64,000 nucleotides of DNA from NCBI GenBank assembly GCA_964487565.1, contig CAZARN010000003.1, positions 62,001 to 126,000 of the forward strand. Reading direction: 5' to 3'. The DNA comes from Phil1 sp964487565. GTDB taxonomy: Bacteria > Bacillota > Clostridia > Christensenellales > CAG-138. The stretch's first letter is position 1; each line of letters opens with the position of its first letter. The translations under genes were made by a program, and so were the position numbers. Shown in pieces: positions 16,663-25,202 of the stretch. Below the pieces are notes generated by a model. It was given only the letters and a program-made list of their open reading frames with translations, searched no databases and was not told where the DNA came from.

Positions 16663-18044
16663 ATCCGTGCGTTTTTATTATCGACGACGAACCCAGCATA
16701 TGCGCATCCCTGGCGCTTGCGCTAAAAAACCAATATCGGGTAATGACGTTTGACTCTGCCAAAAAGGCGCTTGAAAAAATAGAACACGAGAGCGTGGACA
16801 TTGTGCTGCTGGATCTTCGCATCGGAGAAGAAAACGGCATTGAAGCGTTGGCGGAGATCAAGAAGATCGATCCGCATATCGAAGTAATCATGATGACGGC
16901 ATACGGTACAATCGGCACGTCCGTAGAGGCGATGAAAAGCGGAGCTTTCACCTATTTGACAAAACCCATCGATATAGAAGAATTGAAAGTGGTAATGAAG
17001 CAGGCGTGCGGGGTCAGAAAACTGAACGAGCAGATAACCTACTTATCCGACGAACTGCGCAACCACAGGTATTATGATGAAATAGTCGGAGAGAGCGAAC
17101 CCATGCAGAGGGTATACTCAATGATCGACAAGGTTAAGGATATCGTAACCAACGTGCTGATCACGGGAGAAAGCGGAACAGGTAAGGAACTGGTGGCAAA
17201 GGCAATTCACAATACAGGCAAACGCAAGAACGAGCGTTTTATAATCGTAAATTGCGCGGCTATCCCAGAGAACCTTCTTGAGCTTGAGTTTTTCGGATAT
17301 AAGAAGGGAGCCTTCACAGGCGCCACACAGGACAGGAAAGGGAAGTTCGAGCTTGCGGATAACGGAACGCTATTTCTTGATGAAGTCGGCGATATGCCGG
17401 TCGGCCTGCAGGGGAAGCTTTTGCGCGTTCTGCAAAGCAAGCAGTTTATGCCGCTGGGGAGCAGTCAATCCGTGAGCGTAGACGTACGAATTGTGTCGGC
17501 AACAAACCGGGATCTCAAACAAATGATTGAGGAAAAGAAGTTCAGGGAGGATCTTTATTATCGTCTGAACGTAATCGAGATAAAACTGCCCGCCTTGCGG
17601 GAACGCCGCGACGATATACCGGCACTGTGCAGCTATTTGCTGAATCAGTTTTCAAGGGAACTGAACAAACCGTTTAGCGGAATAACACCATCCGCAATGG
17701 ATATGCTGACGAAGCTCAATTATCCGGGCAACGTAAGGCAACTGGCCAACATTCTCGAATATGCGGCCATTGTATGCACCCGCGACGTAATAGACATAAA
17801 GGATTTCCCCGAGGATATCGGACGGGAAAGTATGTCGGCGACAAAGGGAAGCACGATCGACGGATATCTTTCCAACACGAGCCTTCAGGAAATTGAGCGA
17901 CGCGCCATTGAAGCCACATTGAACAAAAACAACGGAAAACGCAGCCGGAGTGCCGAACAACTTGGCATCAGCAAACGCGGGCTGCTGAATAAAATCAAGG
18001 AATACGGACTGGAGACCAGCGGGCAGGAGACGGAAGAAGAATAA
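16659..18044 (+). CDS. NtrC-family sigma-54-dependent response regulator
   Basis: 461 residues. Receiver domain at 1-120 (Asp9, Asp10, phospho-acceptor Asp52, Lys in TKPID); AAA activator domain at about 140-370 with Walker A GESGTGKE, the sigma-54 contact loop GAFTGA and Walker B TLFLDEVGDM; and a Fis-type helix-turn-helix at about 420-450 (RSRSAEQLGISKRGLLNKI). All parts needed to activate sigma-54 polymerase are intact. The only oddity is LEFFGYKKGAFTGA where SELFGHEKGAFTGA is usual. It overlaps the kinase by 4 bp. The two -24/-12 promoters at 18.1 and 23.9 kb are its obvious targets. Confidence 0.95.
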   Translation: MNPCVFIIDDEPSICASLALALKNQYRVMTFDSAKKALEKIEHESVDIVLLDLRIGEENGIEALAEIKKIDPHIEVIMMTAYGTIGTSVEAMKSGAFTYLTKPIDIEELKVVMKQACGVRKLNEQITYLSDELRNHRYYDEIVGESEPMQRVYSMIDKVKDIVTNVLITGESGTGKELVAKAIHNTGKRKNERFIIVNCAAIPENLLELEFFGYKKGAFTGATQDRKGKFELADNGTLFLDEVGDMPVGLQGKLLRVLQSKQFMPLGSSQSVSVDVRIVSATNRDLKQMIEEKKFREDLYYRLNVIEIKLPALRERRDDIPALCSYLLNQFSRELNKPFSGITPSAMDMLTKLNYPGNVRQLANILEYAAIVCTRDVIDIKDFPEDIGRESMSATKGSTIDGYLSNTSLQEIERRAIEATLNKNNGKRSRSAEQLGISKRGLLNKIKEYGLETSGQETEEE

Positions 18045-18071
18045 TTTGCGCGGCAGAGGTAATTATTGCAC

Positions 18072-18109
18072 TGTTCACATAAGAGAAATGCATTATAAAA
18101 CTATGAACA
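18072..18109. promoter_or_regulatory. Inverted repeat upstream of sigma-54 promoter (candidate activator site)
   Basis: TGTTCA (18072-18077) and TGAACA (18104-18109) are mirror half-sites whose centres are 32 bp (three helical turns) apart, ending 17 bp before the -24 element. Their role as the activator's binding site is inferred. Confidence 0.35.
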
Positions 18110-18125
18110 ATCTGTGAATCTAACG

Positions 18126-18141
18126 TGGCACGATTTTTGCA
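18126..18141 (+). promoter_or_regulatory. Sigma-54 promoter of the ABC transporter operon
   Basis: TGGCAC-GATTT-TTGCA: matches the sigma-54 consensus TGGCAC-N5-TTGCW, with the invariant GG (18127) and GC (18139) exactly 10 bp apart. It lies 50 bp before the binding-protein gene and directly after the gene of the sigma-54 activator. Confidence 0.9.
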
Positions 18142-18190
18142 AATAATATAGTAAAGGTGAAGAGCCTATAATTTGTTAGGAGGAAAGTGC

Positions 18191-19798
18191 ATGAAAATCT
18201 CGAAATTGGTTGCAATGTTGCTCTGCGCAGTAATGATCGTCAGTCTGTTTGCAGGCTGTACCGACAAGCAAACCAACAATGAACCCGAACCTGATGCAAC
18301 GACAGTCCAGGGGTCTACCGAAACTGCTGCCACAACGGCTCCCGAAGAGGTCAAGTACAAAGAAGAAATAGTGATCGCAATGGCGGATGAGTTTACCACC
18401 ATTGATCCTACTGAGACCACTTCTGAAACCAACCAGATCGTTCAGGATATGGTGATCGACATGCTGACCGATACGGACCTGACAACCATTGAAAACTCTT
18501 GCGAGTTGCTTGAAAAATGGGAGATGGTCACTCCGGATCATTGGAAATTCACCTTGAAGCCCGGTATCAAATTCCATGACGGCACAATCCTGAATACAGA
18601 CGATGTTTCATTTTCCTTTGATCGCGCCAAAGACAAACCGAATGCGGCGAATTACATTGCCAAGATAAAGGAATTCGTCAAGATAGACGACCTGAATTTC
18701 GAGATTTACCTTACCGAGGGCAACGTGGATTTCAACTACGTCCTTGCCGTGAATGCCCTTTCCATCCAGTCCAAGGAAGCATTTGAGACCATGCCGGAGG
18801 AAGAGGCTGTAAAGATTGGTACCGGCGCCTGGAAGTTTGAAGAATATGTTTCCGGCGACTATGTATCATTGGTCCGTTTTGATGAATGCACGCTCTATCC
18901 CGTCCCCAACACCAAGCGCATCGTATTCCGAATGATTCCCGAAGCTTCCGCGCGTATGATCGCCCTTGAAAACGGTGAAGTTGACGTAATCATGTCCCCG
19001 AGCCCCACCGATTACTCACGTCTTGCCGAGAGCGATGATTATCAGCTTATCACCACTACCGGACGCGGTCAGCATTTTATTGGCTTCAACCTCCAGAATC
19101 CCACATCCATTGTTGCAAACCAGAAATTCCGCCTTGCTGTTGCAAAAGCGATCAACAAGGAAGAAATGATCATTGCCGCATGGGATGGCTATGCCCAGGT
19201 TTCTACCAGTATGATGTGCCGCGATATGGAATATTATTCTGATATCGAGGGAATAGGCTACGATCCCGAAGGCGCTCAGGCGCTGTTTGATGAACTCGGC
19301 TGCAACGGTTTAACCATAAGTCTTGTTACCTCAGATGCAAGCCACCGTGTCAAAATGGCTGAGAACTTCCAGGCTCAGATGGCGAAATATGGCATAACCG
19401 TAAATGTTGAATACATGCAGCAGGCCGCATTGATAGAGAAATTGGTCTCTGACGGATCCACTTCCGGCGTTGAAATCTACATTTGTTCCTGGACGCCCGG
19501 CAAAAACGCAGACTATATGTTCCGCAATCCCATCCATTCCGCGGGCGGTCGCAACTATTCACATGTTATGGATCCTGACATCGATGCTTTGATCGACGCT
19601 GCCGCGGCGGAAGTCGATGTTACAAAACGCGCCGAAATGTACAAGCAGCTTCAGGAAATCCTTACCTGCGAATTGATCCCCTGGGTGCCGATCGCGCAAG
19701 CGACCCTTACCATGGGCGCAGCTGCCGGCGTTGAAGGCATTTTGCTCCATCCGGCTCTGGTTCACAGCTTCAAGCAGGTTCAGAAAGTTATCGGCTAA
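18191..19798 (+). CDS. Peptide/nickel-type ABC transporter solute-binding lipoprotein (SBP_bac_5)
   Basis: 535-residue extracellular receptor of the DppA/OppA family. Lipoprotein signal with lipobox LFAGC (Cys20), a Thr/Glu-rich linker, then the SBP_bac_5 domain (about 60-530) with family motifs KFTLKPGIKFHDGT and DDVSFSFDRA near residues 115-145 and FRLAVAKAINKEEM. It presents a peptide-like ligand to the two permeases encoded downstream. The ATG at 18191 follows AGGAGG. It is the first gene after a sigma-54 promoter, and a GC-rich stem loop after it probably keeps it more abundant than the membrane subunits. Confidence 0.92.
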   Translation: MKISKLVAMLLCAVMIVSLFAGCTDKQTNNEPEPDATTVQGSTETAATTAPEEVKYKEEIVIAMADEFTTIDPTETTSETNQIVQDMVIDMLTDTDLTTIENSCELLEKWEMVTPDHWKFTLKPGIKFHDGTILNTDDVSFSFDRAKDKPNAANYIAKIKEFVKIDDLNFEIYLTEGNVDFNYVLAVNALSIQSKEAFETMPEEEAVKIGTGAWKFEEYVSGDYVSLVRFDECTLYPVPNTKRIVFRMIPEASARMIALENGEVDVIMSPSPTDYSRLAESDDYQLITTTGRGQHFIGFNLQNPTSIVANQKFRLAVAKAINKEEMIIAAWDGYAQVSTSMMCRDMEYYSDIEGIGYDPEGAQALFDELGCNGLTISLVTSDASHRVKMAENFQAQMAKYGITVNVEYMQQAALIEKLVSDGSTSGVEIYICSWTPGKNADYMFRNPIHSAGGRNYSHVMDPDIDALIDAAAAEVDVTKRAEMYKQLQEILTCELIPWVPIAQATLTMGAAAGVEGILLHPALVHSFKQVQKVIG

Positions 19799-19846
19799 CC
19801 AAAGGCAGAATCTATAAAAAGTAGAACTTATTGACGGAATACAAGT

Positions 19847-19876
19847 CCCCCCGATAAGGATGACAAAATCGGGGGG
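19847..19876 (+). terminator. Intra-operon hairpin after the binding-protein gene
   Basis: CCCCCCGAT and ATCGGGGGG form a 9 bp stem with a 12-base loop and no T run. Such stems between binding-protein and permease genes commonly protect the upstream mRNA or reduce read-through. Confidence 0.55.
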
Positions 19877-19912
19877 CGTGTTCCCTCATGCACAAAAACG
19901 CGGGAGGAAGTT

Positions 19913-20842
19913 ATGTATCGTTATATTGCCAAACGGGTACTCATGATGATACCCGTGCTGATAGCGGTTTCCTTTGTGGTGTTTTTTCTGATGGATCTTG
20001 CGCCGGGAGATATCATATCTTCCATGGCCCCTCAGGATGCTACGGCAGCGGAAATTGAAATGCTTCGTAAAGAACTCGGCCTGGATGGCTCTTTGATCGA
20101 ACGATATATACGCTATATAGGAAATTTGGTCAAAGGCGATTTGGGCGTGTCGCTTTCCATGAAACGTCCGGTCGCGGAATTGTTTTTTGAAAGATTCCCG
20201 GCTACTTTAAAGCTTGCGATCGCGAGTATCGTGGTCACGTTGATCATATCCATTCCCTTGGGGATTGCATCGGCAACACATCACCGCTCCTGGCTTGACG
20301 GAGTCAGCATGGTTGCGGCAATGCTGGGTGTTTCCATGCCGAGTTTTTGGCTGGGTCTCTTGCTGATTATCGCTTTCTCTTTGAAGCTTGGCTGGCTTCC
20401 CTCCGGCGGAAGCGGCAGTTTTCTTCATATAATTTTGCCTGCGGTCACGCTCGGCGCGGGGCAGGCCGGTCACATGACGAGAATCACAAGATCGTCCATG
20501 CTGGATGTGATCCGTCAGGACTATCTGCGTACCGCCAGGGCAAAGGGCGTGAGCGAAAAGCAGGTAATCCGCAAGCATGCGCTCAAGAATGCACTGATCC
20601 CGATTATTAACGTATTCGGTACGACATTTGGCAATTCTCTTGGCGGCGCAGTGGCGATAGAAACAGTATTTGCATGGCCGGGAGTGGGCAGATTGACTGT
20701 CGCCGGCATAAATTCCCGCGATATGACACTGGCTACGGGTTGTATCATCATGTTTACAATTTTTATGACAGTGACTATGCTCCTGGTCGATATCGCATAC
20801 GCATATGCGGATCCGCGCATCAAGGCGCAGTATACCAAGTAA
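19913..20842 (+). CDS. Peptide-type ABC transporter permease (DppB family)
   Basis: 309-residue inner permease with six membrane helices. The N-terminus (YIAKRVLMMIPVLIAVSFVVFF) and LAPGD loop are hallmarks of DppB/OppB proteins. The EAA loop that contacts the ATPases is DYLRTARAKGVSEKQVIRKHALKNAL near residues 200-226. The GGAGG site lies 6 bp from the ATG. It is part of the five-gene transporter operon 18.2-23.7 kb. Confidence 0.93.
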   Translation: MYRYIAKRVLMMIPVLIAVSFVVFFLMDLAPGDIISSMAPQDATAAEIEMLRKELGLDGSLIERYIRYIGNLVKGDLGVSLSMKRPVAELFFERFPATLKLAIASIVVTLIISIPLGIASATHHRSWLDGVSMVAAMLGVSMPSFWLGLLLIIAFSLKLGWLPSGGSGSFLHIILPAVTLGAGQAGHMTRITRSSMLDVIRQDYLRTARAKGVSEKQVIRKHALKNALIPIINVFGTTFGNSLGGAVAIETVFAWPGVGRLTVAGINSRDMTLATGCIIMFTIFMTVTMLLVDIAYAYADPRIKAQYTK

Positions 20843-20852
20843 GGAGATAAAT

Positions 20853-21758
20853 ATGGAAGCGAGCAAGGCAAACACCATATATGATAAAAAAGAACTGAGG
20901 AAAATCAAAAAACGCTCACTTGCTGCAGAAGTATGGCGGAATTACAAGAAAAGCCCCAGCGCCATGGTGGGTCTTGTGTTGATTACCCTCATAATACTGA
21001 CTGCTGTGGTTGCGCAGTTTATCTTTAATTACGACACTGATATCGTGCAGCAGGATCTGACGCAGCGCTTCATCAGTCCATGCCTGGAACATCCGCTCGG
21101 TACGGATCAGTATGGGCGCGACGTACTGGTACGCATCCTTTATGGCGCGAAATACTCTCTGGCCGTTGGAATAGTATCGGTGTTTGTTTCATGCGTGATA
21201 GGCGCGTCACTGGGCCTTATCGCAGGCTATTACGGCGGCGTGGTCGAGAATGTGATCCTGCGAATATGTGAAGTGTTTATGGGAATTCCTTCCGTGCTTC
21301 TGGGCATTGCCATCATGGCTGCCTTCGGACAGAGCATTACCGTGCTGATGCTGGCCGTCGGCCTCGTTTATATGTCGGCGTTTGCCAGAACAGCCAGAGC
21401 GGCGGTTCTTCCCGTGCGCGAGGAAGAGTATATTGAAGCGGCCCGAATTTCCGGAGTGAGCGATATGGGCATCATCTTTAATCATATTCTGCCCAACTCG
21501 CTGTCGCCCATCATCGTGCAAATCACAATGGGCGTTGCAAATGGTATTCTTACGGCTTCATTCCTCAGCTTTCTGGGCCTCGGCGTTCCGGTCCCGGCGC
21601 CTGAATGGGGAGCGATGCTTTCAAGCGGCCGCGAGTATATCCGCGATTACAATTACCTTTCTCTGTTCCCCGGCCTTGCAATCATGATCACCGTGCTTGC
21701 CTTCAACCTCATGGGAGACGGTTTGCGTGATGCCCTTGATCCGAAGCTAAAGCAGTGA
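20853..21758 (+). CDS. Peptide-type ABC transporter permease (DppC family)
   Basis: 301-residue partner permease. An N-terminal cytoplasmic segment (1-40) precedes the OppC N-terminal helix, and the binding-protein-dependent transport domain spans about 100-295. Landmarks are HPLGTDQYGRDVLVRILYGA and the EAA loop EEYIEAARISGVSDMGIIFNHILPN. The ATG at 20853 follows AAGGAG, 10 bp after the DppB-type gene; an upstream in-frame ATG inside that gene is rejected. Confidence 0.93.
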   Translation: MEASKANTIYDKKELRKIKKRSLAAEVWRNYKKSPSAMVGLVLITLIILTAVVAQFIFNYDTDIVQQDLTQRFISPCLEHPLGTDQYGRDVLVRILYGAKYSLAVGIVSVFVSCVIGASLGLIAGYYGGVVENVILRICEVFMGIPSVLLGIAIMAAFGQSITVLMLAVGLVYMSAFARTARAAVLPVREEEYIEAARISGVSDMGIIFNHILPNSLSPIIVQITMGVANGILTASFLSFLGLGVPVPAPEWGAMLSSGREYIRDYNYLSLFPGLAIMITVLAFNLMGDGLRDALDPKLKQ

Positions 21759-21771
21759 CGAGAGGTTCGAT

Positions 21772-22785
21772 ATGAATATGAATGAAATTGCAAATAATGA
21801 TCTGGTGTTGAATCTTGAAAACCTTTTTGTCCGGTTTGAAACGGAAGACGGTGTTGTGAACGCGGTCAACGGTGTGGACTTGAAGATAGAGAGAGAAAAA
21901 GCAATAGGGCTGGTCGGCGAGACGGGCGCGGGTAAAACCACGACAGCTTTGTCGCTGCTTCGTTTGGTATCGACTCCTCCGGGCGTTGTGGAGTGCGACA
22001 AACTAGAACTTAACGGCAGAGATGTTCTGAACATGAGCGTAAAGGAACTGGAAAAAGTCCGCGGCAAGGATATCTCAATGATTTTTCAGGATCCTATGAC
22101 GGCGCTGAACCCCGTTCTTACCGTCGGGGACCAAATCGCGGAAAGTATTCATCTGCATGAAAACGTCTCTTACGTCGAGGCACAGCGCATGGCGATGGAT
22201 ATGCTTGAACTCGTTGGCATATCCGGCGAACGCGCGGGCGAGTATCCCCATCAATTTTCAGGCGGCATGAAACAAAGAGTGGTGATTGCAATAGCTCTTG
22301 CCTGCCATCCGCAATTATTGATCGCGGATGAACCCACAACAGCCCTTGATGTTACGATTCAGGCTCAGGTTCTGGACCTGATGAAAAACCTAAGAAAGAA
22401 ATATCACACCTCCCTCATTATGATCACGCATGATCTTGGTATTGTGGCGGAGGTGTGCGATGAAGTCGCGGTTATGTATGCCGGCAATATTGTTGAGAAA
22501 GGTACGCTGGAAGATATCTTCAACCATACGCGCCATCCATATACGGAAGGTTTGTTCAACTCACTGCCCAACATCAACAACCGCCGCATGATGCTTACTC
22601 CCATCAAGGGATTAATGCCTGATCCTACCGCTTTGCCGGAAGGTTGTCCATTCCATCCCCGCTGCCCGTATGCAGACGAAAAGTGCAAGCTGCCACAGGA
22701 GAAAAAGTTCATATCGAGTACGCATTATATTCGTTGCTGCGCTTACGACCGGCCTGGATTCCATATTGAACGGAAGGAGAAATAA
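21772..22785 (+). CDS. Peptide-type ABC transporter ATPase (DppD family)
   Basis: 337-residue ATPase. Walker A GETGAGKT, Q-loop FQDPMT, signature QFSGGMKQR, Walker B LLIADEPTTALD and the switch His in MITHD are all intact. The C-terminal oligopeptide/dipeptide extension has the Cys cluster CPFHPRCPYADEKC, which in homologues can hold an iron-sulfur cluster. Short gap (13 bp) after the permease, with AGAGG before the ATG. Confidence 0.94.
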   Translation: MNMNEIANNDLVLNLENLFVRFETEDGVVNAVNGVDLKIEREKAIGLVGETGAGKTTTALSLLRLVSTPPGVVECDKLELNGRDVLNMSVKELEKVRGKDISMIFQDPMTALNPVLTVGDQIAESIHLHENVSYVEAQRMAMDMLELVGISGERAGEYPHQFSGGMKQRVVIAIALACHPQLLIADEPTTALDVTIQAQVLDLMKNLRKKYHTSLIMITHDLGIVAEVCDEVAVMYAGNIVEKGTLEDIFNHTRHPYTEGLFNSLPNINNRRMMLTPIKGLMPDPTALPEGCPFHPRCPYADEKCKLPQEKKFISSTHYIRCCAYDRPGFHIERKEK

Positions 22786-22788
22786 ACC

Positions 22789-23742
22789 GTGGCTGACAAC
22801 ATACTTGTGGTGAAAAACCTGAAGAAATACTTTAAAACCAAAAGAGGGATGCTCCATGCCGTCGATGATGTGAGTTTTACTCTTGAACGCGGTAAAACAT
22901 TGGGCCTTGTGGGAGAATCGGGCTGCGGCAAATCCACGACCGGCAGAACGATTTTGCGGTTGATTGAGCCGACAAGCGGTGAAATCTACTTCGAGGGGCA
23001 AAATATCCCGAAGCTGTCGAAAAGCGGGCTGCGCCATATCCGTAAGGATATGCAACTGATTTTTCAGGATCCATATTCGTCGTTGGACCCCAGAAAAACA
23101 GTGAGCCAGATTATCAGCGAGCCGATTATTGCAAACAGAATTTTGAAAAGCCACGCGGACATTGACGCACGGGTAGCGGAATTGATGTCAACCGTAGGAT
23201 TGGCCACGCGCCTTTTCAACACGTATCCTCATGAACTTGACGGCGGCCGTCGTCAGCGCATAGGTATTGCCCGGGCCTTGGCCATGGAACCCAATTTCAT
23301 CGTGTGTGACGAGCCGGTCTCAGCCCTTGATGTTTCAATTCAGGCGCAGATCCTTAATCTGCTCAAGGAATTACAGGCAGAGTTTCACCTTTCCTATATT
23401 TTTATTACGCATGATTTGTCGGTTGTGAACCATTTTTCCGATGATATTGCAGTGATGTATCTCGGAAAGATTGTTGAAAAGGCACCGGCCGAGGAGCTGT
23501 TCCTCAATCCGATGCATCCATACACAAAGGCATTGCTTTCCGCGATTCCAATTCCGGAGCTTGGAACTCAGAAAGAACGTTTGATCATCGAGGGCGAGAT
23601 CACGTCTCCGATTAATATGCCGGATGAGTGCCGCTTCATAAAGCGCTGCCGCCATGCCGGCGAAAAGTGCAAGGTTATTCCACCTCTTGACGAGGTCAGC
23701 CCGGGCCATTTTGTGGCTTGCACCAGACTCGCTGAGATTTAG
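22789..23742 (+). CDS. Peptide-type ABC transporter ATPase (DppF family)
   Basis: 317-residue second ATPase that pairs with the DppD-type subunit. Walker A GESGCGKST, Q-loop FQDPYSSLDP, Walker B FIVCDEPVSALD and FITHDLSV are present. The signature reads LDGGRRQR rather than LSGGQ, a variant seen in other clostridial DppF-type subunits, so one of the two ATP sites may be asymmetric. Translation begins at GTG 22789 behind AAGGAG, 3 bp after the previous stop. Last gene of the transporter operon. Confidence 0.93.
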   Translation: MADNILVVKNLKKYFKTKRGMLHAVDDVSFTLERGKTLGLVGESGCGKSTTGRTILRLIEPTSGEIYFEGQNIPKLSKSGLRHIRKDMQLIFQDPYSSLDPRKTVSQIISEPIIANRILKSHADIDARVAELMSTVGLATRLFNTYPHELDGGRRQRIGIARALAMEPNFIVCDEPVSALDVSIQAQILNLLKELQAEFHLSYIFITHDLSVVNHFSDDIAVMYLGKIVEKAPAEELFLNPMHPYTKALLSAIPIPELGTQKERLIIEGEITSPINMPDECRFIKRCRHAGEKCKVIPPLDEVSPGHFVACTRLAEI

Positions 23743-23775
23743 AACCGAAAAGTGAAAGCGTAGTCCTGCCGGGAA

Positions 23776-23814
23776 GCACGAACGTGCAGATTTTGCGTTA
23801 TGGCGGTTTTGCGT
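23776..23814. promoter_or_regulatory. Palindrome and direct repeat upstream of the second sigma-54 promoter
   Basis: GCACGAACGTGC (23776-23787) is palindromic apart from its central AA. TTTTGCGT then occurs at 23791 and again at 23807, a 16 bp period. The block lies 57-95 bp before the -24 element, the usual distance for enhancer binding. Function is inferred. Confidence 0.3.
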
Positions 23815-23870
23815 GAATTCAATGAATGGCTGCGGTCGGGGAAAAACAGGGACCGTGAGGACTTACTCCG

Positions 23871-23886
23871 TGGCATATATTTTGCA
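23871..23886 (+). promoter_or_regulatory. Sigma-54 promoter of the dehydrogenase/PrpD genes
   Basis: TGGCAT-ATATT-TTGCA, with GG (23872) and GC (23884) separated by exactly 10 bp. It lies 49 bp before the alanine dehydrogenase start, almost the same distance as in the transporter promoter. Confidence 0.88.
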
Positions 23887-23934
23887 AATATTAATGTAGC
23901 TATACGCTAATTAAAAAGTTTGGAGGGAAAAAAT

Positions 23935-25101
23935 ATGTTATTCGGCATACTCAAAGACACCAAAGACGGTGAAAACCGCGTAATTTGCACCCCTATAGAG
24001 GTAGCAAGCATTAAAGCCGCCGGACACGCTGTATTGGCACAGAAGGATTGCGGCGCCGGCGCCGGTTTTTCAGATGAAGAGTACGCGAAGATGGGCGCGG
24101 TAATTGTTGATTCGGCCGAAGAAATCTGGGCAAGATGCGACTTCATTGCCAAGGTGAAGGAACTTGAACGCAGAGAATACCATCTGCCGCGCAAAGACCA
24201 GCTGATTTATTGCTGCATTCATCCCGCCAGTCATCCCGAAGAGGTTCAGGCGATTCTGGACAGCAAGTGTATCGCGATAACCGCCGAGGACAGCCACAGG
24301 TATGGTTCTCCGAACTGCGAAGCGGCGGGCAAGCAGGGGGCTTTGTTCGGCCTTGAAAGCATGCTCACCATCAATGGCGGCAAGGGGAAGTTCGTAAGCG
24401 GTTTTGCCGGGGCGCCCGGCATGAACGTTCTTATTCTGGGCGGCGGCATGGTGGGGCAGGGCGCGGTTTCCGTGTTGCATGCGCTGGGCGCCAAAGTGAC
24501 GGTTATGGACATAAACGTCGGGTTGCTTAGAATGCTGGGTGATAAGTATCACGGCCAGATCGACACCATGTTCTGCAATCAGGAAACCATTGCCTCCGTG
24601 CTGCCGAGAATGGATATGGTCATCAACGCGGTGAAATGGCCCAAGCAGCGTAAAGACTTCCTGATCACAAAGGAAATGCTCAAACTGATGGAGCCGCGCT
24701 CCGTTCTGGTTGATATATCCACTGATAATCCGGGATGCATCGAGTCAAGCCATGAGACCCACCACAGCGATCCGCGTTATGTGGTCAACGGCATTGTGCA
24801 TTTTTGCGTCAGCAACATTCCCGGCGCTGTGGCGCACTCCACTTCCGTATCGCTTGCGGCGGAAACTCTTCCCCTGCTGCTTAATATCATGAATAACGGC
24901 CTCGCAGAAGCCTGCGTGAGCGATGGATTCATTCGCCGCAGTTTGACTGCATATAAAGGCTACCTTACCCACGAAGAAACCAGCGCTGTCCAGGGACGTC
25001 CATGGATCAAGCCCGAAGATATCCTTAACATAGCCCAAAGGAAGCTTGACCCTGCGCCCGCGGCCACAACGACCAGGAGCGACAACTTCATCAAAATGTA
25101 A
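23935..25101 (+). CDS. Alanine dehydrogenase family protein
   Basis: 388-residue NAD-dependent enzyme of the AlaDH/PNT family; the typical reaction is L-alanine to pyruvate plus ammonia. The N-terminal part keeps the substrate-binding Lys in FIAKVKE (about residue 74) and the His in CCIHPA (about 95). The Rossmann motif is VLILGGGMVGQGAV near residue 165, and NIPGAVAHSTSVSLAAETLP corresponds to the NMPGAV region of AlaDH. The helix CIAITAEDS replaces the usual TAYETV, so the true substrate may be another amino or imino acid. The ATG at 23935 follows GGAGGG. First gene behind the second sigma-54 promoter. Confidence 0.8.
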   Translation: MLFGILKDTKDGENRVICTPIEVASIKAAGHAVLAQKDCGAGAGFSDEEYAKMGAVIVDSAEEIWARCDFIAKVKELERREYHLPRKDQLIYCCIHPASHPEEVQAILDSKCIAITAEDSHRYGSPNCEAAGKQGALFGLESMLTINGGKGKFVSGFAGAPGMNVLILGGGMVGQGAVSVLHALGAKVTVMDINVGLLRMLGDKYHGQIDTMFCNQETIASVLPRMDMVINAVKWPKQRKDFLITKEMLKLMEPRSVLVDISTDNPGCIESSHETHHSDPRYVVNGIVHFCVSNIPGAVAHSTSVSLAAETLPLLLNIMNNGLAEACVSDGFIRRSLTAYKGYLTHEETSAVQGRPWIKPEDILNIAQRKLDPAPAATTTRSDNFIKM

Positions 25102-25202
25102 AAATTGCATTTAGAAAGAAAACGCTCCCGCAATTCAGACGATTTTGATGCAAGCACCGCGGCGCGGCCGCCGTTGTCGATATAAGAAGCCGGGGGAAGC
25201 AT

